A stretch of DNA of 64,000 bases from Vicinamibacterales bacterium (lineage in GTDB: Bacteria > Acidobacteriota > Vicinamibacteria > Vicinamibacterales > UBA2999), in the NCBI GenBank assembly GCA_030680175.1, contig JAUXWO010000092.1:29039-93038 (forward strand), in the 5' to 3' direction. Positions within the stretch are counted from its first letter, which is position 1, and each line of letters starts with the position of its first letter. A model generated the notes under the pieces. It was given only the letters and a program-made list of their open reading frames with translations, was not told where the DNA came from and did not search any database. The translations under genes were made by a program, and so were the position numbers. Below, piece after piece: positions 37,337-45,120 of the stretch.

Positions 37337-37369
37337 ATCATACTCGCCGGACCCGGCGCGCCGTATACT
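37337..37369. promoter_or_regulatory. Divergent -10 boxes for nfeD (-) and the kinase-fold gene (+)
   Basis: On the minus strand TATGAT (37342-37337) lies 6 bp before the nfeD ATG, implying a leaderless transcript. On the plus strand TATACT (37364-37369) lies 52 bp before ATG 37422. No good -35 for either. Confidence 0.4.
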
Positions 37370-37421
37370 GGCGCCGATCGCCCGCCGCGGGTCGGTCACG
37401 GCCACCACGGAGGCACGGTTC

Positions 37422-38303
37422 ATGAGACTGCCGCGCGTCGGGTACCACTCGCTGGTCGTTGTGGGGCTGGTGCTGGCCGGGGTGGGGGGGCTGGCGGTGG
37501 CGCAGGCCCTGGCGCCGGCGCTGACCCGCGCCGAGCAGCGCACCTTTCTCAGCACGGCGCGCATTGTGAAGGCCGAGCCGATTGGACGCGGCACGACCCG
37601 GCCCATGCGGTTCACGCTGTCGGATGGGGAGGTGACGTGGGACGCCGCCTTCCAGTCGGTCGACATCCGCTACACCGACCAGGATATCCGTGAGGGCCGG
37701 CGCCAGGCCGGCGAGCTGCGCTTCGTCGACTCCTACACCTACAACATCGCCGCCTACGAGGTGGCGGAGCTGCTCGGGATGGGCGAGATGGTGCCGGTCA
37801 CGGTCGAGCGGGTCTGGGTGCAGGGCGGCCGGCTCGAGCCGCGCACGGGCGCGCTCACGTGGTGGGTGGTGTCGGCGATGGATGAGGGGGAGCGCCGCAA
37901 GCAAAACCTCATCCCGCCCGATCCCGCCAAGTGGGATCGCCAGCTGCAGCGCATGGTGGTGTTCGGCGAGCTCGTGCGCGACACCGATCGCAACCTCGGC
38001 AATATCCTGATCACCGCCGACTGGGACCTCGTGATGATCGACTTCACGCGCGCGTTCCGGCTGGAGCCCGACCTGCGCCTGCCGCAGACGCTCCTGCGTT
38101 GCGACCGCCGCCTGCTGGCGCGGCTGCGCACCCTCACCGAGGCCGAGGTGCGCGCGGCCGTCGGGCGTCAGCTCACCACCTTTGAGGTCAGCGCCATGAT
38201 GGCGCGCCGCGACCGCATCGTGGAGCACTTCGACCGCCTGGTGGCCGAGCGCGGCGAGGCGCGCGTGCTGTACGACGAGCCTCCCGGGAAGGATGGACGA
38301 TGA
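37422..38303 (+). CDS. Exported protein with PI3/4-kinase/HipA-like kinase fold
   Basis: 293 residues, ATG 37422 with GGAGG upstream. An N-terminal hydrophobic segment (SLVVVGLVLAGVGGLAVAQA) indicates export or anchoring. The N-lobe-like part has YNIAAYEVAELLGMGEMVPV, the REvAAy..LG..VPpT pattern of kinase-fold proteins. The C-lobe-like part has RDTDRNLGNILITADWDLVM then IDFTRAF, corresponding to the DRHxxNI catalytic loop and the metal-binding DF. The ATP-anchoring Lys is not evident (MRFTLSDGEVTWDAAF). It may be an extracytoplasmic kinase or a degenerate relative. It overlaps the next gene by 4 bp (ATGA), so they form an operon. Confidence 0.75.
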   Translation: MRLPRVGYHSLVVVGLVLAGVGGLAVAQALAPALTRAEQRTFLSTARIVKAEPIGRGTTRPMRFTLSDGEVTWDAAFQSVDIRYTDQDIREGRRQAGELRFVDSYTYNIAAYEVAELLGMGEMVPVTVERVWVQGGRLEPRTGALTWWVVSAMDEGERRKQNLIPPDPAKWDRQLQRMVVFGELVRDTDRNLGNILITADWDLVMIDFTRAFRLEPDLRLPQTLLRCDRRLLARLRTLTEAEVRAAVGRQLTTFEVSAMMARRDRIVEHFDRLVAERGEARVLYDEPPGKDGR

Positions 38304-39520
38304 ATCGACGACGCTTCCTGCAGTCAGCGGGCGCGGGTCTGGCGGCCGCGACCCTGACGCCTGCCGCGGCGCGCGCGCAGGCGCCAGCCATCGACACCCG
38401 CCTGCCCGATGTCGTCGTCATCGGGGCGGGGGCGTTTGGCGCGTGGACGGCGCTGGCCCTCCGCGAGGCGGGCGCGCGCGTCACCCTCGTCGACGCCTAC
38501 GGCCCCGGGAACTCGCGTGCCACTTCCGGAGACGAGACGCGACAGATACGGCTGGGGTACGGGGATCGCGAGGCGTACTCACGCTGGGCCGCCGAGGCGA
38601 TGACGCGCTGGCGCGTGCGCGAGGCGGAGTTCGGGCGGCGCCTCATGTATCCCACAGGGCGGCTGCAGCTCGCCTCGTCGTGGACGCCGGCGTTCGAGGC
38701 GACGACGCGGGTGCTGGGGGAGCTGGGTGCGGCGATCGAGCGGCTGAGTCCCGGCGAGATCCGCGCGCGCTGGCCACAGATCGATCCGGTGGGCATGGAG
38801 GTGGGGCTGTTCGAACCCGGCGCGGCGATCCTGCGGGCACGCGAGTCGCTGATGCTCGTGGCCGACGCGTTCGAGCGCAAGGGCGGGCAGATGCTGATGG
38901 CGCGCGGCGTGCCGGGCGGAACGGCGGGCCGCCGGCTCACGGATTTGGCGACCGCGTCGGGTAGCCGCGTGGCGGGCGGGGTGTTCGTGTTCGCCTGCGG
39001 ACCCTGGCTGCGCACGCTGTTCCCCGACGTGCTCGGCACGACGATCGAGACGCCGCGCCGCGAGGTGTTTCTGTTCGGTCCGCCGCCCGGCGATCCACGC
39101 TTCTCGTGGCCGCACCTGCCGGTGTTCTCGGAAGCCACCTACTACGGCTTCCCGGATTTCGATCATCGCGGGGTGAAGGTGTGCCCGGTGGGCGGCGTCA
39201 TCGAGATGGATCCGGATCGCGACGAGCGCATCGTGACACCGCACTACGTGCGCCGGGCCCACGAGTATCTGGCGCGCCGCTTCCCGGCGATGCTCGGCCA
39301 GCCCGTGATCGAGACCCGCGTCTGCCAGCTCGAGAACACGGCGGACGAGCACTTCGTGATCGACCGCCATCCCGAATTCGACAACGTGTGGCTGGCAGGC
39401 GGCGGGTCGGGACACGGCTTCAAGCACGGTCCTGTGCTGGGCGAATACATCGGCAACCGCGCGATCGGCCGTCCAACCGACCCCGCCTACGACACCCTCT
39501 TTGCAGGGGTCAGATCTTGA
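38300..39520 (+). CDS. Tat-exported FAD-dependent oxidoreductase (DAO/sarcosine-oxidase-like)
   Basis: 406 residues. The twin-arginine signal NRRRFLQSAGAGLAAA leads into a Rossmann FAD site (VVVIGAGAFGAWTALALREA, then Asp in LVDAYG). SRATSGDETRQIRLGYGDRE matches the monomeric sarcosine oxidase group, and GGGSGHGFKHGPVLGEY is the C-terminal FAD-binding motif. It should oxidise an N-methyl or D-amino acid in the periplasm, producing H2O2; the substrate is unknown. ATGA overlap with the kinase-fold gene. The last codons (AGVRS, TGA at 39518-39520) are read from the REP palindrome, so the original C-terminus has been replaced. Confidence 0.88.
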   Translation: MNRRRFLQSAGAGLAAATLTPAAARAQAPAIDTRLPDVVVIGAGAFGAWTALALREAGARVTLVDAYGPGNSRATSGDETRQIRLGYGDREAYSRWAAEAMTRWRVREAEFGRRLMYPTGRLQLASSWTPAFEATTRVLGELGAAIERLSPGEIRARWPQIDPVGMEVGLFEPGAAILRARESLMLVADAFERKGGQMLMARGVPGGTAGRRLTDLATASGSRVAGGVFVFACGPWLRTLFPDVLGTTIETPRREVFLFGPPPGDPRFSWPHLPVFSEATYYGFPDFDHRGVKVCPVGGVIEMDPDRDERIVTPHYVRRAHEYLARRFPAMLGQPVIETRVCQLENTADEHFVIDRHPEFDNVWLAGGGSGHGFKHGPVLGEYIGNRAIGRPTDPAYDTLFAGVRS

Positions 39521-39550
39521 TCCTTGCGCCTAGATTCAAGATCTGACCCC
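39506..39550. repeat. REP palindrome 2
   Basis: GGGGTCAGATCTTGAATC-type arms around a GCGC-containing centre; exact inverse of REP3. It supplies the stop codon of the upstream oxidoreductase. Confidence 0.9.
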
Positions 39551-39704
39551 TGCTCAGCAGTAATTGCGACCTCCGGACAACGGCCGGAGTGCGGAATCTG
39601 CACCGCGCCGAGCCACAAAGAGCGGCGCACTTCTGGTGACGGGACAGATCAGGCCTGATCTCCTTTCCTCGGGTGTTGGCCCAGGCATTGCTCAAGAGAA
39701 GGGC

Positions 39705-40553
39705 ATGGCTCGCCCACTGCGGCTGCACCTTCCCGGAGCGTTCTACCACGTCGTGTCACGGGGCAATGCCCGTCAGCAGATCTTCGATGACTCGGTGGAC
39801 TACCAGCAGTTCCTCCGGCGTCTCGAACCTGCGCTGACGCGTGGCCACCTGACGTGCGTCGCGTACTGCCTGATGCCCAATCACGTGCATCTCCTGGTCG
39901 AGGCCGGCGAGATTCCCGTGTCCCGTCCGATGCAGCAGCTCCTCTCGAGCTATGCGCAGGGGTTCAACCGCCGGTACCAGCGTGTCGGTCACGTGTTCCA
40001 GGGCCGCTTCAAGTCGTTGCTCGTGGACACGGAGGAGTATCTGCTGGCCGCGGTGCGCTACATCGTGCACAACCCGGTGGAGGCCGGTCTGGTTCGCGAG
40101 CCCGCAGGATGGGAGTGGAGCAGCTATCGCGCCACGGCGGGACAGGTGCCGGTCCCCGCGTTCATGGACGTTCAGATCGTGTACGACAGCCTCGCGGGGG
40201 AACCAGGAGCGGAGTCCGCGCATCGGTTCACCCGGTTCATCGAGGGCCCGGAACCGGTTCAGGAACCGCGAGGGCCGCTCTTCCTCGGCTCGCGCGCGTT
40301 GGCCACGCGACTGGCGCCTCACCTCGAGCCTCTGCGGGACGACGTGGAACTGGTGCGGGCAGAGCGGTTCGCGGCGCGCCCTGCGCTAGACGAGGTGCTG
40401 GCTGGCGCGACTGGGGCGGGCCCTCTCGACTGGTGCATGCACGAGGCCTTCTGGCGCCACGGCTACTCTCTTCGCGAGATCGCTGACTGGCTGGACCTGC
40501 ACCCCTCTACGGTCTGGCGTCGGATCCGTGGTGTGCCTGGGGTCAGATCTTGA
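39705..40553 (+). CDS. REP-associated tyrosine transposase (RAYT, Y1 family)
   Basis: 282 residues from ATG 39705 (GAGAAGGG upstream). Y1/HUH transposase domain: LPGAFYHVVSRGNARQQIF, CLMPNHVHLLVE (the HUH metal motif, here HVH), and SYAQGFNRRYQRVGHVFQGR then FKSLLVDTEEYLLAAVRYI (catalytic Tyr region) ending HNPVEAGLV. The C-terminal helix-turn-helix (YSLREIADWLDLHPSTVWRR) is a common RAYT extension. RAYTs cut and move REP hairpins in single-stranded DNA. The gene ends inside REP3 (VPGVRS, TGA at 40551-40553). Confidence 0.94.
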   Translation: MARPLRLHLPGAFYHVVSRGNARQQIFDDSVDYQQFLRRLEPALTRGHLTCVAYCLMPNHVHLLVEAGEIPVSRPMQQLLSSYAQGFNRRYQRVGHVFQGRFKSLLVDTEEYLLAAVRYIVHNPVEAGLVREPAGWEWSSYRATAGQVPVPAFMDVQIVYDSLAGEPGAESAHRFTRFIEGPEPVQEPRGPLFLGSRALATRLAPHLEPLRDDVELVRAERFAARPALDEVLAGATGAGPLDWCMHEAFWRHGYSLREIADWLDLHPSTVWRRIRGVPGVRS

Positions 40554-40583
40554 ATCTAGGCGCAAGGATCAAGATCTGACCCC
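40539..40583. repeat. REP palindrome 3
   Basis: Exact reverse complement of REP2. It supplies the stop codon of the transposase gene and ends 2 bp from the stop of the facing gene. Confidence 0.9.
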
Positions 40584-40585
40584 TG

Positions 40586-41212
40586 TCAGTGCCGCCAGGC
40601 GAGCGAGAGGCCGCCGAGGCCGGCGTCGGTGCGGCGGCCGAGCCGCAACTCGGCGCGGACGGCGTTCTCGCGCTGGATCGCGCACGCCGTGTCCGCGCGC
40701 TGGCCGGGCTGCGGGTCGGGGCAGCGCCCGGACAGGTCGCCCGCAAGCAGGTACGGCAGCGCGTGACCGTACACCTCGTGCGCCAGGATGCGGTCAAGAT
40801 CCGCCTCGAGTTCGCCGCGGAGCGAGTTCCGCCGCGCGTGGATCTCCTCGAGCAGCGGCACATTCACCACGACCAGCACGACGTCTACGCGCGAGCCGGC
40901 GTACGTCACCGGGGCGACCTCGGCCAGCACACCCGCCTCGAAGGGCCCCGCCCCGCCTTCCTCCGCCACGGCCACCTGATCCGGGGTCAGCACGAGTGCG
41001 CGTCGGCCCGCCCCGCGAATCAACTCGAGGGCCTCGCGCCAGAGCGCGCTACCGCGCGAGATGCGGTCGAGGCTGTCCTGCAGGACAGGGGTCCTGGTGA
41101 TGATGGGGGGCCCGACGGGTTGGTGGAGGCGGCTCAGGTCCTGTGCGCCAGCCCGTGCCGGTGCCGCGATGATCATCGCGGCAAGTCCCACACCGATGGC
41201 TGTGCGGTACAT
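40586..41212 (-). CDS. Secreted zincin-like protein, unknown family
   Basis: 208 residues, ATG 41212 with GAGAGGG upstream. Signal peptide TAIGVGLAAMIIAAPARAG. The C-terminal half carries DLDRILAHEVYGHALPYLLA and later QRENAVRAELRLGRRTDAG. The HE...GHA helix followed by an ENxxRxELxLxxR segment recalls zinc metallopeptidases such as M91-like toxins. However, HEVYGH spaces the second His one residue further than HExxH, so activity is uncertain. Two Cys (RCPDP, TACAIQ) could form a disulfide. It has its own AT-rich promoter. It converges on the transposase gene, and only REP3 separates them. Confidence 0.7.
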   Translation of the reverse strand: MYRTAIGVGLAAMIIAAPARAGAQDLSRLHQPVGPPIITRTPVLQDSLDRISRGSALWREALELIRGAGRRALVLTPDQVAVAEEGGAGPFEAGVLAEVAPVTYAGSRVDVVLVVVNVPLLEEIHARRNSLRGELEADLDRILAHEVYGHALPYLLAGDLSGRCPDPQPGQRADTACAIQRENAVRAELRLGRRTDAGLGGLSLAWRH

Positions 41213-41255
41213 AGACCCTCTCCGGACAAATCTGCCTGCCCAAGACGTCCATGTA

Positions 41256-41284
41256 ACACTAGAGTTAATTCTGTGTTAAATCAA
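41256..41284 (-). promoter_or_regulatory. Sigma-70-type promoter of the zincin-like gene
   Basis: Reading leftward: TTGATT (41284-41279), a 17-bp spacer, TAGTGT (41261-41256); the leader to ATG 41212 is about 37 nt. The stretch is conspicuously AT-rich for this window. This is the best -35/-10 pair in the window. Confidence 0.6.
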
Positions 41285-41304
41285 GAAACATTCACGAAAT
41301 ACTG

Positions 41305-41349
41305 GGGGTCAGATCTTGATTCTGAGCGCAAGGATCAAGATCTGACCCC
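41305..41349. repeat. REP palindrome 4
   Basis: Same 45-bp REP as REP3 with a few centre changes (TTCTGAGCGCAAGG). It supplies the stop codon of the DDAH-like gene on the minus strand. Confidence 0.88.
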
Positions 41350-42207
41350 GGGGTGGCGGACCAGGGGGCGGGTGAGGCAGGTGGGGCCGCCGCCGCCCTT
41401 CAGGCTGATCTCCGTGCCCGCGTAGACCTGCACCTCGACGCCGGCCGCCTCGAGCCGGGCCCGCGTCTGCGGGCTGCCGTCCGTCATCACGACGCGGCGC
41501 GGGCCAAGTGCCAGCACGTTGCACCCCAGCGTGTCGAACTCCTCGTCCGGCACTTCGACGAACCCGAGGCCGCGCGCCTCGAGCCACTCCCGAAACGGCA
41601 CCGGCATCAACGGCGAGTACACCACCGCCAGATCGTGGTCCACCGGGCTCAAGATCGACATCAGGTGAAAGACGTCGCCGGGCCCGCGGTGGTGCGGCAA
41701 CGGCACGACGACCACCTCGACCTCGGGACCGATCAGCGCGCGGAACTGCCGGATGCCCTCGTCATTGGTGCGGTAGCCGCGGCCAACGGCCACCGTGCGC
41801 GCATCGAACCACACGACGTCGCCGCCCTCGATACACCCCGGCGCGTCGATCGCGCCCGCGATCGCCACGCCCCGCGCCTCGAACGCCAGACCCTGCGCCG
41901 CCGGCTCCCCGCGCCGCGCCGCCTTGCCCATCCGGCACAGCACGACCCCTCGCGGGGTCACGAGCGAGGCATCGCGTGCGTAGATCGCGTCGAGCGTGAG
42001 CCCCGGCGCGTCGGGCAGCACCTCCACCTCGGCGCCCGAGGACGCGATGATCTCGAGGAACCTGTCGCCCTCCGCCGCGGCGCGCGCCACGTCCGGCGCG
42101 GACGTGAAGTTGAGCGCCTGCCACTCCCCCTCACGCCCGGCGAACACCTCGCGAGCACGCCGCACGGCGACCCGCTGCAGCAGGCCGTACTCGTTGAACG
42201 CCGTCAT
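41335..42207 (-). CDS. Dimethylarginine dimethylaminohydrolase / arginine-deiminase-like enzyme
   Basis: 290 residues, ATG 42207 with GGAGGAGG just upstream. Guanidine-modifying fold with catalytic elements in order: IYARDASLVTPRG (substrate Asp), CIEGGDVVWF (Glu-Gly-Gly-Asp), LPHHRGPGDVFHLMSILSPV (His) and GGGGPTCLTRPL (nucleophile Cys). It should hydrolyse methylated arginines or arginine to citrulline. Its start overlaps the stop of an amino-acid permease (ATGA), so import and breakdown of the same compound are likely. The final residues HPGVRS are read from REP4, only about 10 residues after the catalytic Cys. Confidence 0.88.
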   Translation of the reverse strand: MTAFNEYGLLQRVAVRRAREVFAGREGEWQALNFTSAPDVARAAAEGDRFLEIIASSGAEVEVLPDAPGLTLDAIYARDASLVTPRGVVLCRMGKAARRGEPAAQGLAFEARGVAIAGAIDAPGCIEGGDVVWFDARTVAVGRGYRTNDEGIRQFRALIGPEVEVVVVPLPHHRGPGDVFHLMSILSPVDHDLAVVYSPLMPVPFREWLEARGLGFVEVPDEEFDTLGCNVLALGPRRVVMTDGSPQTRARLEAAGVEVQVYAGTEISLKGGGGPTCLTRPLVRHPGVRS

Positions 42208-43502
42208 GCCTCCTCCGTTCTGCTGTGCCGCAGCCACACGTACAGGGGCAGACCGGCCATCAGCGCCAGGAAGCCGTAGAACACCGTCTCCGCGCCGGCG
42301 CCCGCAATCGCGAACATCGCGAACACGAACGCCAGGCCGCTCACCACCGCCGCCCCTCCGGCCGGCCGCGGCTGCCCCGGCATCAGCCACACCGCCAGCG
42401 CGCAGAACACGTAGGGAATCAGCGTGCTGAGCGTGGCCAGCAGGATGATGAACGTGAAGAGCTCCACCAGGCCGCGCGAGTAGTTCATCACCACCAGGCT
42501 CGATGCGAGCACACCCGCCACGATCATCCCGCGCGCCGGGGTGCCGCGCGACGACAGCCGCCCGAAGACCGGAGGAAACAGCCCATCCGCCGCCACGGCC
42601 CGCGGCAACTGCCCCGCGACCAGCACCCAGCCATTCAGCGCGCCGAAGCACGACACCGCGGCGCCCAGCGCGACGATCCGGCCCGCGCCGCCGCCGAACA
42701 GCCGCGTGGCGCCATCGGCAAACGGCGCCGTGGAGGCCGCGAGCGTCTCGGCGGGCACGAGGCTCATCACGCCCATGGTGGAGACGATGTACACGGCCGC
42801 GGCGAGCAACGTGCCGACAACGGTGGCGCGGGGGATGGTCCGGGCGGGGTCTTCGACGCTGTCGGCGGGAATCGTCGCGCACTCGAGGCCGAGGAACGCC
42901 CAGAGCGTGAGCGTGACGACGCCGACGAGCTGGGCGCCGAGCGGCGTGGGGTCGGCGGAGGGCAGCGTGAAGGCGCCGGGCTCGAAGGCCAAGAGCCCGC
43001 CGATGCCGACGACGGCCAGCGGCAGAATCTTGATCGCCGTCGTCACAATCTGGACGCGCCCGGCGGCCGCGACGCCCGCCACGTTCACGCCGATTGTCAG
43101 CCACACCGCGACCAGCGCGAGGCCCGCGGCCGAGGCCGGCGTCCGGACGAGGCCGGGGATGAAGGGATCGAGGTAGCCGACGCCCGCCACGGCCAGCGCC
43201 GCGAGCGTGCCGACCACCGACAGCCAGTAGCCCCACGCGACGAGGAACCCCGGCACCTCGCCGAAGGCCATCCGCGTGTACGCGTAGGGCCCGCCGGCGG
43301 CCGGCGCCTGCCGCGCGAGCCGTGCGAACACCAGCGCCAGCATCACCGCGCCGCCGGCCGAGAGCAGCCATCCCGCCAGGCTCAGGCCCCGGTAGGCGGC
43401 GAGCGATGCGGGGAGGAGGAACACGCCGGAGCCGATCATGTTCCCCATCACGATCGCCACCGCCGACCAGAAGCCGAGCACGCGCGGCGGCGTGACGGTC
43501 AT
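42204..43502 (-). CDS. APC-family amino-acid permease/antiporter
   Basis: 432 residues with about 12 membrane helices. The first helix signature SAVAIVMGNMIGSGVFLLPA is that of AdiC/CadB-like APC antiporters. It is followed by GGPYAYTRMAFGEVPGFLVA and FLGLECATIPADSVEDPART, the conserved substrate-gate region. It probably exchanges or imports arginine, methylarginine, citrulline or ornithine, given the translationally coupled DDAH-like gene. The specificity is inferred from the operon. Confidence 0.9.
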   Translation of the reverse strand: MTVTPPRVLGFWSAVAIVMGNMIGSGVFLLPASLAAYRGLSLAGWLLSAGGAVMLALVFARLARQAPAAGGPYAYTRMAFGEVPGFLVAWGYWLSVVGTLAALAVAGVGYLDPFIPGLVRTPASAAGLALVAVWLTIGVNVAGVAAAGRVQIVTTAIKILPLAVVGIGGLLAFEPGAFTLPSADPTPLGAQLVGVVTLTLWAFLGLECATIPADSVEDPARTIPRATVVGTLLAAAVYIVSTMGVMSLVPAETLAASTAPFADGATRLFGGGAGRIVALGAAVSCFGALNGWVLVAGQLPRAVAADGLFPPVFGRLSSRGTPARGMIVAGVLASSLVVMNYSRGLVELFTFIILLATLSTLIPYVFCALAVWLMPGQPRPAGGAAVVSGLAFVFAMFAIAGAGAETVFYGFLALMAGLPLYVWLRHSRTEEA

Positions 43503-43509
43503 CGGGGAA

Positions 43510-43848
43510 TCAGGCGCCGAAGTTCTTGAGCGCGGCTTCCTCGGTCTCGTGCACGTCGAACACCGTCAGCAGGCGCGTGAGCACGAGCAGATCCTCGATC
43601 CGCTTGCCCACGTTCGCCAGGCTGATGCGTCCGCCCTGCCGCGATGCCGTCGAGTGCGCCGCCACCAACTCGCCGAGGCCCGCGCTGTCGACGTAGGTGA
43701 GCTCGGCGAGGTTCATCAGGATCTGCTTCTGACCCTGGAAGAGCAGGCTGGCGATCTTGTCCTTCAGGATGCCGCTCGTGTCGCTCGTCAGCCGTCCACC
43801 CAGATCCAGCACCGTCACTGCCCCCACCTGGCGTTCCGTCATGTCCAT
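43510..43848 (-). CDS. STAS-domain anti-anti-sigma factor-like protein
   Basis: 112 residues; ATG 43848 preceded by AGAGG gives MDMTERQVGAVTVLDLGGRL. The single STAS domain has the phosphorylatable Ser in TYVDSAGLGELVAAH and a C-terminal DVHETEEAALKNFGA. It is a SpoIIAA/RsbV-type switch that binds an anti-sigma kinase when unphosphorylated. No RsbW-like kinase is adjacent. Its stop lies 7 bp upstream of the permease start on the same strand, so they may share a transcript. Confidence 0.9.
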   Translation of the reverse strand: MDMTERQVGAVTVLDLGGRLTSDTSGILKDKIASLLFQGQKQILMNLAELTYVDSAGLGELVAAHSTASRQGGRISLANVGKRIEDLLVLTRLLTVFDVHETEEAALKNFGA

Positions 43849-43908
43849 GCAGCCAACCTCTTTCCGCGTTCCAAGCCTGTGTCGGAGTAACAAAGGGACG
43901 GGGAGAGA

Positions 43909-44922
43909 TTACTCCGTCGCGGGGCCGCTTCGCCACAAACCTTGTGCGAGCCCCGCTGCCTCGAGCAGCCCCTCGAGATCCGGCGGGATCGGCGCCTCGA
44001 TCTCCAGCCGCCGGCCGGTGCCCGGATGGGCTAGCGCGATCCGCCATGCGTGCAGGGCCTGGCGCCCGAACCCCCGCACGAGGGCCGACAGCCGTTCGTC
44101 GTCGAACGACGGGGCCCGCGACGCCCCGTAGGTCGGGTCGCCGACGAGCGGCCAGCCCTTTGCCGACAGGTGGACCCGGATCTGGTGCATGCGCCCGGTG
44201 ATCAGCCGGCAGCGCACCAGGCTGAGCGTCGCATCGGCCGGCGACGCCGGCCCGCGGGAGGCCAGCCGCACGTACCGCGTCACGCTCGGCACCCCGCCCC
44301 GGTCGCGGACCGTGACCCGGCGCCGATCCCACGGATCGCGATCGAGCGCGAGGTCGATGGTGCCGCGCGCCGGAGACGGCCGCCCGATCACGACCGCCAG
44401 GTACTCCTTGTCCACGCGCCGTCCCTCCATCGCCGCCTGCATCGCGAGGAGGGAGGCCCGGTGCTTCGCCACGAGCACGAGGCCGGACGTCTGCTTGTCG
44501 AGCCGGTGCACGAGCGACGGCGTCGGCGTCCGCGCCAGCAGCGCGTTCATCAGCGTCCCGGACGCGTTCTTGTACGAGGGATGGACGACCTGGCCTGCCG
44601 GCTTGTTGACCGCGATCAGGTCGTCATCCTCGTAGAGGATGTCGAGCGGCAGTGTCTCCGCCACCGGCCGCACGCGCACCGTCGGCGCCGCCAGGCGCAC
44701 CCGCACCTCGTCACTCATGGACACGCGCCACGCGGACCGCGGCGCCGGCCGTCCGTTGATGGTGACCGCGCCTTCCTCGATCCAGTGCTGGATGCGGTTG
44801 CGCGACAGGCCCCGCTCGCCGCGCAGGTGCCGCAGCAGCACGCGGTCGAGGCGCATCCCCGCGTCGCCGCGGTCCAGGGCAATCAGCCGCCAGAGGGAAT
44901 CAGTCACGGGGTCATCGTCCAA
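43909..44922 (-). CDS. RluA-family 23S rRNA pseudouridine synthase
   Basis: 337 residues if it starts at TTG 44922; GTG 44907 is an alternative, and the S4 domain itself begins later (GMRLDRVLLRHL). After the S4 RNA-binding domain comes the catalytic core: EDDDLIAVNKPAGQVVHP, VHRLDKQTSGLVLVAKH (catalytic Asp), LITGRMHQIRVHLSAKGWPL and VGDPTYG. RluC/RluD-type enzymes isomerise uridines in 23S rRNA. The start lies next to the heptamer repeat, which would be in its promoter region. Confidence 0.93.
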   Translation of the reverse strand: MDDDPVTDSLWRLIALDRGDAGMRLDRVLLRHLRGERGLSRNRIQHWIEEGAVTINGRPAPRSAWRVSMSDEVRVRLAAPTVRVRPVAETLPLDILYEDDDLIAVNKPAGQVVHPSYKNASGTLMNALLARTPTPSLVHRLDKQTSGLVLVAKHRASLLAMQAAMEGRRVDKEYLAVVIGRPSPARGTIDLALDRDPWDRRRVTVRDRGGVPSVTRYVRLASRGPASPADATLSLVRCRLITGRMHQIRVHLSAKGWPLVGDPTYGASRAPSFDDERLSALVRGFGRQALHAWRIALAHPGTGRRLEIEAPIPPDLEGLLEAAGLAQGLWRSGPATE

Positions 44923-44924
44923 CG

Positions 44925-44930
44925 TATAGT
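44925..44930 (+). promoter_or_regulatory. -10-like TATAGT before the heptamer repeat
   Basis: TATAGT on the plus strand lies 6 bp before the tandem repeat, so transcription toward the DppA-like gene would start at or in the first repeat units. No clear -35. Confidence 0.35.
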
Positions 44931-44936
44931 GTCGTC

Positions 44937-45073
44937 GATCAGGGGATCAGGGGATCAGGGGATCAGGGATCAGGGATCAGGGATCAGGGATCAGGGATCA
45001 GGGATCAGGGATCAGGGATCAGGGATCAGGGATCAGGGATCAGGGATCGGGGATCGGGGATCGGGGATCGGGG
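44937..45073. repeat. Heptamer tandem repeat GATCAGG / GATCGGG
   Basis: Three 8-bp units (GATCAGGG) are followed by about eleven 7-bp GATCAGG units and about four GATCGGG units, ending near 45073. It lies in the space between the divergent RluA-type gene and the DppA-like gene. A 7-bp period is not a multiple of three, so it is non-coding. Copy number probably varies. Confidence 0.95.
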
Positions 45074-45120
45074 CGCGCCCCGGTTCGATCGACATCAACG
45101 CGAAGGCGAGAGGGGGACTC

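Larger units (their letters stand above)
39506..40583. mobile_element. RAYT transposase gene between mirror-image REP palindromes
   Basis: A 45-bp REP at 39506-39550 and one at 40539-40583 are exact reverse complements of each other and enclose a REP-associated tyrosine transposase. This is a BIME/REPtron-like unit; related REPs lie at 31299 and 41305. Confidence 0.85.

Noticed and set aside
44937..45073. Possible CRISPR array
   Set aside because: The units are 7-8 bp head-to-tail without spacers.
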